From positions 3,287,001 through 3,351,000 of the forward strand of contig JAWUZG010000056.1 of assembly GCA_036785705.1 (NCBI GenBank): DNA of 64,000 nucleotides. The letters run 5' to 3'. The stretch comes from Acanthornis magna (lineage: Eukaryota; Chordata; Aves; Passeriformes; Acanthizidae). The notes under the pieces are model-generated. The model had not been told where the DNA came from. It worked only from the letters and a program-made list of their open reading frames with translations, and ran no database searches. This document shows, piece after piece, positions 27,459 to 40,600 of the stretch. The number at the start of each line of letters is the position of its first letter. Within the stretch, counting starts at the first letter, position 1. The position numbers and the translations under genes were made by a program.

Positions 27459-30400
27459 GTACGGCCGCGGAGGGGCGAGAGCGCCGCGCCGGGTGCCGCG
27501 GGCAGCGGCCGGGCCGCGGGGGGCGGGTGTGGGGCGAGGAGGGGCCGCGGCCCGGCCGCAGGTGCCCCGGGGGTGGCGGGCTCAGCGCTGTGGCCTGGCG
27601 GCGGCGGTGGCGGTGGCGGTGGTGGAGGGACCCCGCGGCCGAGCAGCCCCTCGGCCCCGCTCAGCCGATCCCGCGGCTCCCCCGCGCCGCCCCCGCTGCA
27701 GAGGGCAGAGCTATGAACGCGTAAATGTCCGAGGGGAAAATCCCCTGTCCTGGCCCGCAGGATTTCGCAGCAGAGCGGCTGTTCCGCTCTAGGCGTAGCG
27801 AACGCGCCGTACAGAGACGTGTCGCGGAAGTCGGAGTTGCTTTCTAGTGCCTTTTGTCTTAGTTCCTCCTGATTTCCTGCTACTAATGCAATACACGAAA
27901 TAGTGGTTGATTATTTCTGGTTGACTTGTATGCATATTTAAGTCATACAAAGGAATATATAGGCAGAGTAAAAATTCTTTGGGACTGTTTTGAGAAGTTC
28001 ATGTTTAACTTTAATTGAATCTGAGTGGTGCAGAAATACAGACCCTTCTGTTGCTCTGGATATGGAGTTTAAACTAGTATCCTCGAGAGGAAAGCAAGAG
28101 TGTTTTCCAAAGTTTTCTCTCTTAGCTGTCTGATTTCTCCGTGCTTTGATGCTGAAAGAAGGGAGGAAAAGGAGACAAAGAATTGATTTGTTATTAATTA
28201 AAGTCCTTGCATCGCCTCATTTTGCAAACTTGCAAGTGATAAAGTCTGAAGGTCCCTCTTCACGTTTGGAAAATGTGTCCTGTGTTTATGGCTAGTCTGG
28301 CCACATTCTAAAAACCACTGGAATTATAGAAACATTTAGAAATTGCAGTGAGCTGCATCATTTGGGTTCGTGTGCCAGAAAATTGGTCTGTTCCTTGCTT
28401 TTGGCATGCTGTAAAATCAAATATGAAAATTACTATTAGAGGCACTTCTTTAATGCCTGGAACCTGGAATTAACTTGACAGTTAATGTTTCTGTTGACAC
28501 AGTGGGAGTGAAATGTGGGGGGGAAAAGTAGGCTAAGCTTGTTTTGAAGTTGATTTTGACTTTTGACTTGGAAACAGCTTTCTGTTCTTTGCCTGTCAGG
28601 TACATTGTCCAGTAAAAATGCTGGACATTGGAAGTGTCTTGCAAAGTTAAACTTTCTATTTATTCTATTTTAAATGTACAGGTGCTGGTCAAGGACTGAA
28701 TATAGGTGTTTGTATTGGATAGGCAGAAGTGACCATGGAAACATTTGACTTGTATTTATTTGTGTGTTTGCTGAGAACTGAGGTGAAAACCTAAATAACA
28801 ACTTTTGCAAGCAGCTTTTAATTTCATGAATAAAATTCTCTCATGCTTTCTGTTGTCCTTCTGTCCCACCCCCTGCCACCACCCCCTTTTTAAAAGTATT
28901 TAGAACAGACCTGAGTCTCTGTTAAGCTGAACTGTAAATTTTTATAAATTGCATTTTTTAATAGGCATCTTGCCACTGTTGTACTTGATATTCCAGAACC
29001 TTCCAGCTAAGGCACCTTGGTATTAATGAGAGAACTCTGAAAATTATCTATCTTTTTAGGGAAAAGGATGAAAACACGGATGTTTGACCTCTGGTGCCAG
29101 CAGTGATATTCTTCAGATGCAAACTTAAGTAGGTTTAACCTGCTGTTCTGGAATGGAAATTTGTTCATTAGCTGTTGTGAAAGAGCAGTGTGTTTGCGTG
29201 ATGTGTTCTCTTTCTGTAATACCATAACTTGCCTGTTGAGATACTTAAAAATATTAAAGGCATTGTGGAGTACTAAAGTCCAGTGACTCCAGTAAGAGAG
29301 CAGAACCTCTTGGCAGCCCTGCCGCCAGATGTCCTTTGATGTGTTGAAGTTTCTGATCTTTAGATAACTCCCCATCTTCCATTTCTTTAAGCAAAATAGA
29401 AAGTGATGAGCAATGGAGTGTAAGATCAGGCTTGCTGTTCTTAGAAACCATGACTTTTTGAGTTGGCCATGAAGTGTGCCAGGATCAGGTAGAAATTACT
29501 TGCCTTTTTTTCTATGTGACTGATAATTTTTTGCATTATTACAATTTAGTACGTTTTTCAAATTTTTTTGTTTACAGCTGAATTTAAAAGGCTTCAGCAT
29601 ATTAAAAACTGATGTCAGCACTGCCACAGGAGTTGTTTTTCAGCCATGTTAAAAAAAATTATATCTCTGGGTTAAGGAGCAGTATTGGTTGCATTCAAAC
29701 TTTGTATTTACTGGTGTTCTGTGTTGATTGCTTCTTTGCAAAATATCATGGTTTCTTGTTTTGATTAATGTTGGTTTTCTTAACACCTTCATTGATAAGT
29801 TTACCTGTTTCTTCCAATCTTTAGAGCCAGCACAGCCAAGAGCTTCAGCTGATTCAGACTTTTATGTCAGCAGAATGGTTTATCATGTTCCATTATTGGG
29901 GATTCCTTGTTGCTGGTGATGGGTGAGCCTGAAAAAATACAGCTTTATTTGCACATCACAGGGTGAGTTCTCTGAAAACACTTTCTTAAATAGTTATCTT
30001 TAAAGTGTTTGGGTTGTTTGCATTTTTTTCTTTGTAAGTGGGTATGTTGGTTTTGTTTGGCCCAGTTTTTGGCAGTGGGGAGGCCACAAAGATGGCTCCT
30101 GTGAGAAGCTTCTGGATGCTTCCACCATGTCTGGCAGAGCCAACCTCTGATGGCTCTGAAGATGATGGACATGCCGCTGGCCAAGCCTGGGCCAATTAGA
30201 GATGTTAGTTATGCCTCTGTGATAACATATTTAAGAAGAAATCAAAACAAAGTAGTGAGGCAGTTCTTTTTAGCCAGAGGAGGAGGAGGAGATAAGAACA
30301 TGTGAAGGAAAACAACATGGAGACACCAAGGTCAGTGGAGAAGGTGGGGGAGGAGGTGCTCCAGGTGCCAGAGCTGAGAATCCTCTGCTGGCCGTGGTGA

Positions 30401-31547
30401 GGACGATGGGGAAGCAGTTGTTCCCCTGCAGTCCATGGGGCCCAGGGGGGTGCAGAGATCCACCCGCAGCCCGTGGGGAGGTGCCCAGGCGGGAGCAGGT
30501 GGATGCCTGGAGGAAGCTGTGATCCAGTGGGAGTCCCAGTGGAAAGAAAGGCCTTGCTCCCGAGATGGAGCAGCCTGGCCCTGGAGGTCTGCACCCCGTG
30601 GATGAGGGACCCCACGCTGTGGCAGTTCGGCAGGACTGTCTGCCCATGGGAGGAGGCTCACATTGCAGCAGCGTGTGTGTGTGAGCCGCTGCTTGTGAGA
30701 TGGACCCACGCTGGAGGAGTTTATGGAGAAGGGTCTCCTGTGGGAGGGATCCCATGGCAATGCAGTGGAAGGACTCCTCTCCCTAAGCAGTGGAAGATTT
30801 TGTGGAAGAACCCCCACACCCTGCCCTGCTCTGCACTATTGGTGGGAAGGAGGAAGGGGGTGAGCGGAGAAACGGTGTCTTTAAGGGGTTTATTTTGCTT
30901 CTCATTATCCTCCTCTGACTCTTAGTAATAAATCACTTTGCAGCTTTAAGATGGGCCTGTTTTGTCCTTGAAGTATTTTCTCCTGCTTCCTTATCTCAAC
31001 TCGTGAGCCCTGTGTATTAACTCTTTTTTCTCTCCTCTGCCCAGCTGTGGCAGGGGAGAGTGAGTGAGTAGATGCCGTGGGTACGTTGGTGTTTGGCCAG
31101 GGTCCAGACCACAACAATGGGTTGTATTTTAAAAAAATCCATCTTGATTTTTTTTCCTCAAAATACACACTTATTGTGTGTACAAAATAAACACACTCAT
31201 TGTCTCCTATAGAGTCTAGAGACACGTCTGGTTCCATACATTTTGGAGCGAGCTGGTGTAATCTTGAATGACAGATCAGGTTGCTCAAGGCCTTAATTTT
31301 AAATGAGAGGTTGATCCTGCTTGACTGCTTGAAATCCCATCCAACCTAAATTATTGTATTATAAACCATTCCATAATCAGTTTTGGCTAGAAAAAAGAGG
31401 TAAGATGGAAACAAACGAAAAAATTTCCCTGTGTTCCTTGGGTTTTATTCTGCATGATCCCTCAATGTGATAATAAGTTAAAGGATGTGTTGCAAGTATG
31501 AGAATTACCACAGTATTGAACCAACATCTTCTGTTATGTTCCTGCAG
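27459..31547 (+). other. BNIP2: BNIP2 intron 1
   Basis: 4.1 kb. The first 350 bases still belong to the CpG island. The middle is ordinary AT-rich sequence and the last third is dominated by the solo LTR. No other exon is convincing. Confidence 0.7.
29940..31113 (+). mobile_element. Solo LTR, avian ERV type, in BNIP2 intron 1 (5' edge uncertain)
   Basis: The sequence 30060-31113 has the order I recall for a passerine ERV LTR: 'gatggctcctgtgagaagct', 'gccaattagagatg', 'aacatatttaagaag', a block of repeated 'ggagcag'/'cccgtgg' units, 'ctcattatcctcctctgact', the poly(A) signal AATAAA at 30927-30932, 'gggcctgttttgtcc', and a terminus near 'ccagaccaca' with the usual CA end at about 31112-31113. 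The 5' edge is blurred and may lie between 29905 and 30060. No internal retroviral genes flank it, so it is a solo LTR. It is in the same orientation as BNIP2. Confidence 0.7.
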
Positions 31548-31678
31548 CTCCTCTTTAGTCCGTTGTGCTGAAGACCAGAGGTTCTGGCTGATCAGGAGTC
31601 TCTGCTAGCAATTCAAGTTGGCTGGAGAATGGAAGGGGTTGAGTTTAAGGAAGAGTGGCAAGATGAAGATTTTCCAAG
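31548..31678 (+). CDS. BNIP2: BNIP2 exon 2 (start codon exon)
   Basis: The acceptor is most likely the AG at 31546-31547 after a pyrimidine-rich stretch; a second AG at 31557-31558 is possible. Coding begins at 31629 and runs to 31678 (16 codons plus 2 nt), with donor AAG/GTCTTG. This donor is not ideal, but the frame joins correctly to exon 3. Confidence 0.85.
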
Positions 31679-34600
31679 GTCTTGAATTCTTTTTTAAAGT
31701 AATTCAGATCAAGCACATAACATCAGCAATAAGCTACCTCTCTGTCTTCCTGGTGTACTAATACTCAGTAATAATCTTGATGTGATTGCCATTAATATAG
31801 CAGTTTTGAAAAGGTTTTGTGGCATACTTCTTCAGGATTGCCACTGTTGAAGTTTCCAGTGTTTCTGAAGTGAAGATTTGTAAGCTTGGCTTTGTTTATT
31901 TTCAGTGCTAATATTTTGCAACTACATTGTTTGGATATTACTGCCAGTGTCTCATGGCCCAAATATTTAATTAAGCAAAATTTCTGAGGAGAATCTTTAA
32001 CAGCTAAAGCTGCTTCTGTTGCTTGGGTCTACAAAGAAACGAAATTAGCTGACCTAGAGGCATTCTGTGATAACATGACTAAACTATTTTGTAATTTATT
32101 TGAAGTAAAATCTTGTCAAGCAAGAATATGACAAGTTTTCTTACGGGTGACACACTGGCAGTAGTCAGCGTTTTGGTATTTGTCACAGGAAGGGATGGTC
32201 ACTTGAATGCTGTAAAGGAATTTTCTGCTGCTTTGGTGTTTTGTTTACTGAAAGTTTGAACTTAGGCTATAAGTAAAGTTAGTTCAGTACTACCCCACAG
32301 TGGTTTTTTTTAGCAGTGTGCAAGTCTAAATATATGGCATTAAAAAAAAATGTGAAAGCAGTTTTGCAGCAATAATTTCTTCTTTGTGTCCCAGGCCCCT
32401 GCCAGAGGATGATCCTGTTGAGTCTGATACATTGGCTGCAGCTGAAACAGAAAATGAAGCTGGTAAGAACATTCTGCTCCACTCAAGCTGACTGCTTCCT
32501 ACTTAAATGGCTACTTTAAAGCTCCTTGAGGCAGGGGGGGAGGATTTTTTTGCTTGTTTTGTGTTTTTGGGGTTTTTTGGGGGTTTTGGTTTGGTTTTTT
32601 TTCTGTTTGGTTGGTTTTTTGAGGGTTTTTTACATTTAAAATTTTTTTAGATTTTTGCCTGTCTGCTTTACTCTTGGGGTATTTCCAGTGCTGGATTGTA
32701 ATCTGATTTTATTCCCTGCTTTCAACTGTTGTCTAAATCATGCAAGTATTTGCCTTGTGCCTTGAAGCATTCTATGTATTCACAGAACAGATACTTTCAT
32801 TTTCTGCCCTCATTCTTTTTTTCTTTTTTCAGCTTGTATATTATTTTCTGTTTGCTCAAAGATGGTTATGATGCTACTGAAGCCTAACAAAAGCAGTTGC
32901 TAGGGACACGAATCTATTGTATTATTTGCAAGATTTATTCAGTGTAATATCTGGAACAGTTCCTGGGACGTTTGGATGCAGCAGGCAGGGGTAGTAGTGT
33001 CTGAGGTGGTGGCAGCTCCTCAGGTTTTTCTTCTCTAGGGAGTGTGGTTGATGGGCTGCCATCCCAGTCGCACTGTGTGTGTGCCATTAGTAACCTGAGA
33101 ACCTTTACCTGCTGTTCTTTTCATCCCCTATTAAAGTCTTTCTCCAAAGATACCTTGTTTAAATTATGGGCATTAATTTGTAATGCATTATGAGAAAGGA
33201 CTGTGCTTTTCTGTCTTGTTAATATGCTTATCTAAACTTGCTTTAGCTTTGAAAATAATTCATTTGCTTTCTTTAGATACAGAGGGTAATGGAACTAAAT
33301 TGAGGAAGAAACTAATGGCTCCAGATATTAGCTTAAATTTGGATCCCAATGAGGAATCTGTTATGTCTGATGACTTGGATGAGAGTGGAGAGATTGATTT
33401 GGACGATTTAGATACTCCTTCAGAAAATAGCAATGAATTTGAGTGGGAAGGTGAGTATTTTGGTCATTTCATCTGATGCTCTCAAATATTTTCTTACATG
33501 CTGGAAATAGCTGTGGCTCAGTATTACAAGAGGAGAGATACAAAGGGAGTAATTAGATTAGAAATAGGTGCAGTGACTTTTTAAAGAGCAAATCAGACCT
33601 CATCTGATCAGTAAACAGGCAAACAGTTAACAGCTGTAACTGCAGATAAATTTAGGTGAAGATCATCTATATATGCATCTATAAGACTTGAAGTTATGGA
33701 AAATCCGCTCTTTTTCAGGAAGTTTCTAAGAACCACCCTATGGAAAAAAGTACCCAAGGTGTTCTAAATGTGTTAGAAATGAGTTTTAAATGGAAGGAGC
33801 CAAACAAAGGGATATAGGTTAGCTACTCAGAAAATGATGAATTGCAATTTAAGGAGGACTGAGTGGTATTCTTAAAAATACTAAGTAATCCCTGATCTCA
33901 AATCTTCTGTGGTGAGAATGGCAAAAGCTCAGTAGCCTTAGAGTTTGCCTATTTCCAGATTGACTGGAGACTATAGAAAAGCCTCTATTTTGTGTCAAGG
34001 AATTCTGAAATTACTTCATAGGGAGTTAACTTAGCAATAGCCACACTAGTAATGATCTCAATTTTAAGACATTAATAGGTGTTTATCTTACAGGCAAAAG
34101 CTGGAAATTTTAACAAATTTTATTTGAGATAAACGTTTTGTGTTGGAGTTAAAGCGCAAATTTTAAACTTGGAGGTTAATGATGTTTTAAGGCCCTTTTA
34201 TAGAAGCTGAGAACTGTTGTGTTGGGCAAATTGTTGAAGTCTCTAACATCTGTGAGCCTTATGGTTTAGGATTGTCTCCAGTTTAAAGTAAACATGTGAA
34301 CTCAATTTTTATTTTCTTATTCAGAAAATAAAGTAATTTTAATTCCTGAATAAACAGGAAGTTCTCTTTTCAGTGTTATGTTTGAAACACTACTTGTGGA
34401 GAAAGAAACTCTTTAGAATAAGGAGTGGTTTTGTTTTTTCAAATAGCTAAAGGCATATTATAGGTGAAGTTTTCTTAACAGAGACTGTGTGTTTACCTTT
34501 GTAAAAGGATTTTCATTGTTTTAATGAAGAAGAATTGGTATTTAGAGTTAGTTTTGCAGTGATGTAAAGGAAATGTTCCGGGTGTTTGTGTCTTGTTTTT

Positions 34601-37600
34601 AAGTGGCTGAAAAGGGTTTCTGTCTTTTCTTCCTTTAATGCTGCTGCCTTCATTTTCCTGGAAGGATAGTTTCAATTAACAGCTTTGTCTTGGGAACAGA
34701 CAACTAACTTGCAGTAGGTTTTTCTCGCTTTGGGTAAGGTCCATGCAACAAAGTCAAGAATCATAATTTCATTGGAGCAAATTGTCATACAGATTGCTGT
34801 CAGCATAAATTTCATATATTTTGATTGCACACATGTGATTTAGATTTAATTTTCACTAGATTTGCGTGCATGTCTGCTTGCAAGGTACCTCAATGTTTTA
34901 AATCATGCTTCATGTAAATCTGTGATCAAGCAACCTTTAATTCTCATTGGAGTTAACCACTTTGTCTATTTTGGTGAAATTCATTGAGACCTGTGTTCTG
35001 AAAGCCTGCAATTAATTAGGCTTCCTCTATGAATGGAAATTTTTCACATACCTGTAATAGAGAAAATTACGGTCAACAGATAAGTGCCAACATGAGTATG
35101 TTGATAAAATATCCATTACATCAGCTGGTGTGTCTGACTGGCTGAAGAAGACCAAAATAGATCAGATAGCAAAGTGGTTAACTTGTGTTGTAACTGATTG
35201 TCACTATGCATGGTATTCATAATGGGTCTTTAACATGTTCTAATTTTGGCAGATGATCTTCCAAAACCAAAAACTACTGATGTCGTTAGGAAAGGATCAC
35301 TGGCTGAATACACCGCGGCAGAGGAGAAGGACGATGGTCGACGCTGGCGAATGTTTAGGATTGGAGAACAGGACCACAGGGTGGACATGAAGGCCATTGA
35401 ACCGTATAAAAAAGTTATCAGTCATGGTGGTAAGGATTGGTGACGTGCTTAGGGGAACTGTTGAGCGACTACTTCTTTAAGCTGAATTGGGGAGGCAGAG
35501 GAAGAGCTTTGGGCATAAAGACTTTTGGTGATTCCTTTGTTGCGCTGTTTAAGACATGGTTAATGTAATAATTTTTTCTCTATTAAACCAAAGCTCCAAA
35601 ATGTACACATGGTCACATGTACTAAAATGGACCTAATGTAATAAGATATATTTATCCTACAGTGTCACTGCTGCCTAATTTTTTGGCTTTAAGAGTGTTG
35701 AAAGCATTAACTATAGCTCTACTAAGGTAGAAATCAATTCATGACTCTTCCCAACAGTCTGTAAAGTTTAGGTTGGAAAAAAAGTTGACTAATAACATAA
35801 GATGTTTTTAAATATACTGAGGTTCTGTACTGAAATGTTAGTTACAGGTACAGTGTTTGATTGACATCAGCTTCAGTTGTTGCTTTAGAAGTAGAAAGAC
35901 TTGAAAAAGAAACCTTGAGGTTTTCTGTAACTGTATGAATGTGTCTATATGGATGTTTCTAAATCTCTTTGAGGTAAATAATGAAAAAGCTCAGTGAATG
36001 TGCTTGACTTTGTGTAAATGTAGTCAGTGTTTTGTCACTACTGCTGCTTATTTTTTTGTTTTTAGGTTATTATGGCGATGGGTTAAATGCCATTGTTGTG
36101 TTTGCTGTTTGCTTCATGCCTGAGAGCAGCCAGCCTAACTACAGATACCTAATGGACAATCTATTTAAGTAGGTCATCATCTGTCTCTCTGCTTTTTTTG
36201 TTATTTTTAATATATTTGAGCACTACTAGGAATTACTTTCAAATGAAGACTGTGGATATTAAAGTTTTCTTTGCTTGTCTCTCCAGGTATGTAATTGGCA
36301 CTTTAGAGCTGTTAGTAGCAGAGAACTACATGATTGTTTACCTGAATGGTGCAACAACACGGAGAAAAATGCCAAGTTTAGGCTGGCTTAGGAAATGTTA
36401 TCAGCAAATTGATAGAAGGTAAGAAGTTCTGCAGTGCTTTCTTACGATATTCACGTGCTCAGAGATAAAAATATCTAGGAAAAAACTGCTGCTTAATGTG
36501 GTGTCTGGTCCCTTCTGGTTAAGCTTTGATGAAGGAAATTGGTGTTTTGAAAACCTCTTTGTTAGCTAGACAATGTGGGATGATGCTACAAACATACCTG
36601 GGGAGAGTTGTGTGGTGGATTTTTTTGGTTGGTTGGGGTTTTTGTATGCCTTTTGATGCTGTTGTTCTCGGGGTGTTTTTTAGTGAAAATAGTATTCTTA
36701 GAATACTGAATATTGTTATCTTGTAGAATATCCTTAAAACTTAATATATTAATACAAGGTTGATAAGGGGGGTTCTTTGTGAACCACTTCATCATTAGCT
36801 GTGCAAAAAAATTCAGAGAAGCTTCTCCTTGGAATGTTATTTCCTTGTCAAACTGATATTGAATCTTAGTTGTGTAGTATTTTTTTCTTCTGATAGAGGT
36901 TGGCTTCTAATAATGGGATGTCAGAGTACTATATTTATTAGACAGTTGGGCTTCTAAAAACATACTTCTTATATATTCGAAAACCCCTTGGCATGCTGCC
37001 GTTTTCTTCTAGTAATTGTGTCCATTGTTTAAATCCTTCAGGTTAAGAAAAAACCTGAAGTCATTGATCATAGTTCATCCTTCCTGGTTCATCAGAACAC
37101 TCCTGGCCATCACAAAACCTTTTATTAGGTAAAACTCTGGAAGCCTTTTCTTAAATAATTCTGATAAGTGTTTGCTTTGAACTTAAAAGACTGTTTTAAT
37201 ATTGACCTGGTGAAAATTGTTCAAGTTGTAACTGTACTCTGCATTTGTTCTTCCACAGCTCAAAATTCAGCCAAAAAATTAGGTATGTCTTTACCCTGGC
37301 AGAACTAGCTGAACTCATCCCCATGGAATATGTTGGCATCCCAGAATGCATAAAACAGTATGTTTTATTATTCCAACATCTTCTAAATTGATCATGGTTT
37401 AGGACTGGTAGATGTTGTAATCAATGTTTGGTTTGAATGTAACACTTGACACTTTATGACTTCAGCTGAGATAGTTGCTGTCTCTAGGAGGAGTGTGCGT
37501 GTTTGACCTCATTGCCAAAGGCACTTTGGTATGGAGTAGCATGGATAGTCAAAATGTTAATCTATAGTGATTTTCACAGTGAAGCTTTGTGCAATTACTA

Positions 37601-40600
37601 AGTTGTGGTGTGTGAATTAAGCCTTCTAGAGAGAAGATCTCATTCCAGTTATTTTGCACCTTACTGTAAATACTAAACTGGCTTGTGAGTGAGAAATTCT
37701 GGTCATGTTGATACTGGTTATTTATAATGTCTTCAATGTTTTTATTAAAATGTGGAACAAGTTAGGTGCTGAAATTTCACTTGGATTGGGTTTTCATTTA
37801 AAAGAAGAGCAGTGATGGGAAAATGCTGAATCCCTACCCATTACACTTTTAAACTACTTTGGTAAAGAAATGAAGACAGCATCAATGTAATTTTCTTTCC
37901 TTCCAATCCAGATAAAAATATCCATTTTAACATCAGCACAATTCTCTCAAATGTGATCATGATCCTTTTGTCAAAAGCATTTGTGGCTGCAGTAATAGAG
38001 TAGAAACCATAAACTTTGGTCTTAAGAAAGCCAGGTGAAAACACTGCCAATTCTGATGACAAATGGATCGGCCCATTAGAGGGTATAACACACGAACCAT
38101 GTTGTCTGCACTGTAGGTGAGCACAAACTGGGGCCGATGGCCCAGTGTCACTGTGCACACAGAAGGGCACATCCATGCTGGACAAATCCTCATGGCCCCC
38201 TGCAGATGGCTGGTGATTTCTGTAAACACCCAGCTGCTATCAGGTCCACAGTTTAACTCTGTCAGACAGAAAAACTGTTTTCCTGGGGCGGGGGTGAAAG
38301 ACATGACAAAGCTGAGGCAGCCTTGTTCTGTCTTTAGAATTCTTCCAGCTGGGATTTTATGGATGTGTTATGAATATTCAGACTGGAATTCCAAAGTTTA
38401 AAAGACTCCTCTGTGTATTGATGAACTTTTAACTGTTCTGCAAAGGCTGGACTTGGTTAACTTACAGAGTTAATTCTCAGATTTCTGTGGAGGATTATGT
38501 CTGGCTTCAAACTGTTATGGATACAGACTTTAAATTTTAGTGATAAATACTAACACTGTACAAGAGGTAGTATTGAACTGTTATGTCATAGTAACTAAAT
38601 CTTAATGCGTTTTGTTTAATGCTGATAAATGTTGGAGGTACAATGTATCTTTTTCTGAATTATATCAGTTTCAAAATTTGGTAAGTTTCTGCAAACTGTA
38701 TTGACACTAATACTGGTTTGCAGCTTCTGTTGATTTTGGCCTTCATATGCTACCTTTACTGAAATAAAACTTTTCCTCACCAAGGTATGAAGAAGAAAAG
38801 TTTAGAAAGAAACAGAAAAGGTATATTCATATTTTGATTAGGGTTGCATCCAGATAAGACAATTTGCACTGCAACTAACTCCCAGTTGATTGGCTTGCAT
38901 AAAGGAATAAGCATTTGTAAATATAAACATGCACTAGTGCCCAAGTTTTTATGCATGACAGTTACTATACTGTACTTGCAGGCAGTATGGAATCTATAAG
39001 AACTCACCCGGGGTCTTCAGACAGATATTTGTGAATAGTTTCTAGTACACTATTATGTGAGATGCTCACTTTTAAGGGGATACATGGGTTCTCAATTTGA
39101 AGTCTGTAAGTGGCAGAAGTAATGCTTCTATATGAACCCATTAAATCAAATTTCACTGTTTCCAACAGCAATTGGTATCTGAAGATGAGCTGTATTTAGG
39201 TGCTAAGCTGTAGCTATGCATTAGCAGAGATGCAACTCTCTAAGCAGTTCTAATATTGAATCTTGTATTTTTTGTGTTCACTACTTTTTTAGTTATTAAC
39301 TTGAACAGATGCAATCTAAATTAGTATTTTAGTGCTGTTTGTATTTGCAGTGCCTATGTTCCTTGCTAATAAATACTGGATTTTCATTTTGTTAATTTCC
39401 AGTCTCCTGCTAACTATTCAAGCTATTCCACAGCTGATGAGTTTTTTTGAATGGATATGTTATTTTTTCACTCACTAACAAACGTACTGAAAGATTTTGC
39501 TACTAACTTTGTTTTTTTTAAAATTACTTTTCCTTTGTGTGCATAACTGTTAAGGGAGGCTTATTGTCTAAATTGGGTAGGGGAACACTGAGATTGAAGT
39601 AAAAGGAATTTAAATTATTTCTGAAAGCTCACATGTAAATCTAGTGATGTGTTGAACAATCTTTAGGAATTACTCCAGTTAAGTGATAATTTTTTTAATC
39701 TTCGGTAGAACAAGCACCTTTTAGTGTCCCTGTTGATAACTTCACCTATACTGCCATCACTTCTGTAAAAAGTAATATATTCCTCAGTGAAAATTAGATA
39801 TAGAGAAGAGATCCCAGGCAGAATTGGATAGTGAGCCTTTAATCAGGTTGAAAGCAGCTTGTAGGCATTATTTATTGTAGTAGGGTAGAAAGGAGATGTC
39901 TTGAAGGTTAATCCCTAAAGGGGCAGCAGGTGTTCCTGCTGTGTGTAGGAGTCACTCTGGAAGTCAGATTTGCTACACTTGTGTGGCTTTATATTGCCAG
40001 CCTTGTGTGTGCAAACTTGTTTGCGTTGGCTTACTCTGACTCCTTACACTCTGTGACTGCTCCTATCATCAGGTTTGTAGCTTGTTCTTACTCTAAAGAG
40101 AAAAAGTACATTTTGTGCAGGGCTGTCAATCATCTGCTGTTTTCTGCAAAGCAGCATTTCGTTTGCTGGTCCCAAGGCAGTTATTAAAAAACAGGGCACA
40201 AAATCAAACCCACTTTTATATCAGCATGATAGTGAATTCTTCCAGGGTAATTGCAAGAGTCTTAGAATGTAATAGAAAAAGTATTGCAGTTAAGGAGCCT
40301 CTTCACTTCTATTGCTACAACCAGTGCTGTTACCTTCTTGGCTTAATTACTCTAACATTAAAAGTAATTGAGTGCTTATTCTGCAGCATATGAATGCATC
40401 AGAGTGGTAGTGCTTGCCAGTATTGTCATGTTACCTGTAAGCTTGTATTCCTGCTTGCATTTGTTACTATGAGCACAGGCCCTGCTTTTTTCTTCTGTAG
40501 TCAGTCTTCACTTGCACTTTTTAAATGCTTCCTCTCAAGTGCTATAGTTATTTAAAGGGTTTCCTAACAGTTTTAATTAATTTATAGGGGGAGGTAGGAA

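Larger units (their letters stand above)
26600..27800. promoter_or_regulatory. BNIP2: CpG island and TATA-less promoter of BNIP2
   Basis: A GC- and CpG-dense block surrounds the first exon of BNIP2. Visible elements are the palindrome GCGCATGCGC at 27291-27300 (NRF1-type) and GTCACGTGAC at 27330-27339 (a CACGTG E-box of the USF/MYC/TFEB type). No TATA box is seen. The left part of the island is made of CR1 sequence. Element identities come from motif knowledge; occupancy is inference. Confidence 0.75.

Noticed and set aside
26705..27792. Long open frames of up to 227 codons on both strands around the BNIP2 promoter
   Set aside because: They arise from CpG-island composition, the 12-bp minisatellite and the CR1 fragment. 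None has a domain, and all are cut by the exon 1 donor.
30205..30925. Several 127-161 codon frames in BNIP2 intron 1
   Set aside because: They fall within the repeat block of the solo LTR and have no similarity to a gene.
33183..33476. 97-codon frame beginning upstream of BNIP2 exon 4
   Set aside because: Its first part is intron read in frame. The conserved coding part starts at the acceptor at 33277 and stops at the donor after 33450.
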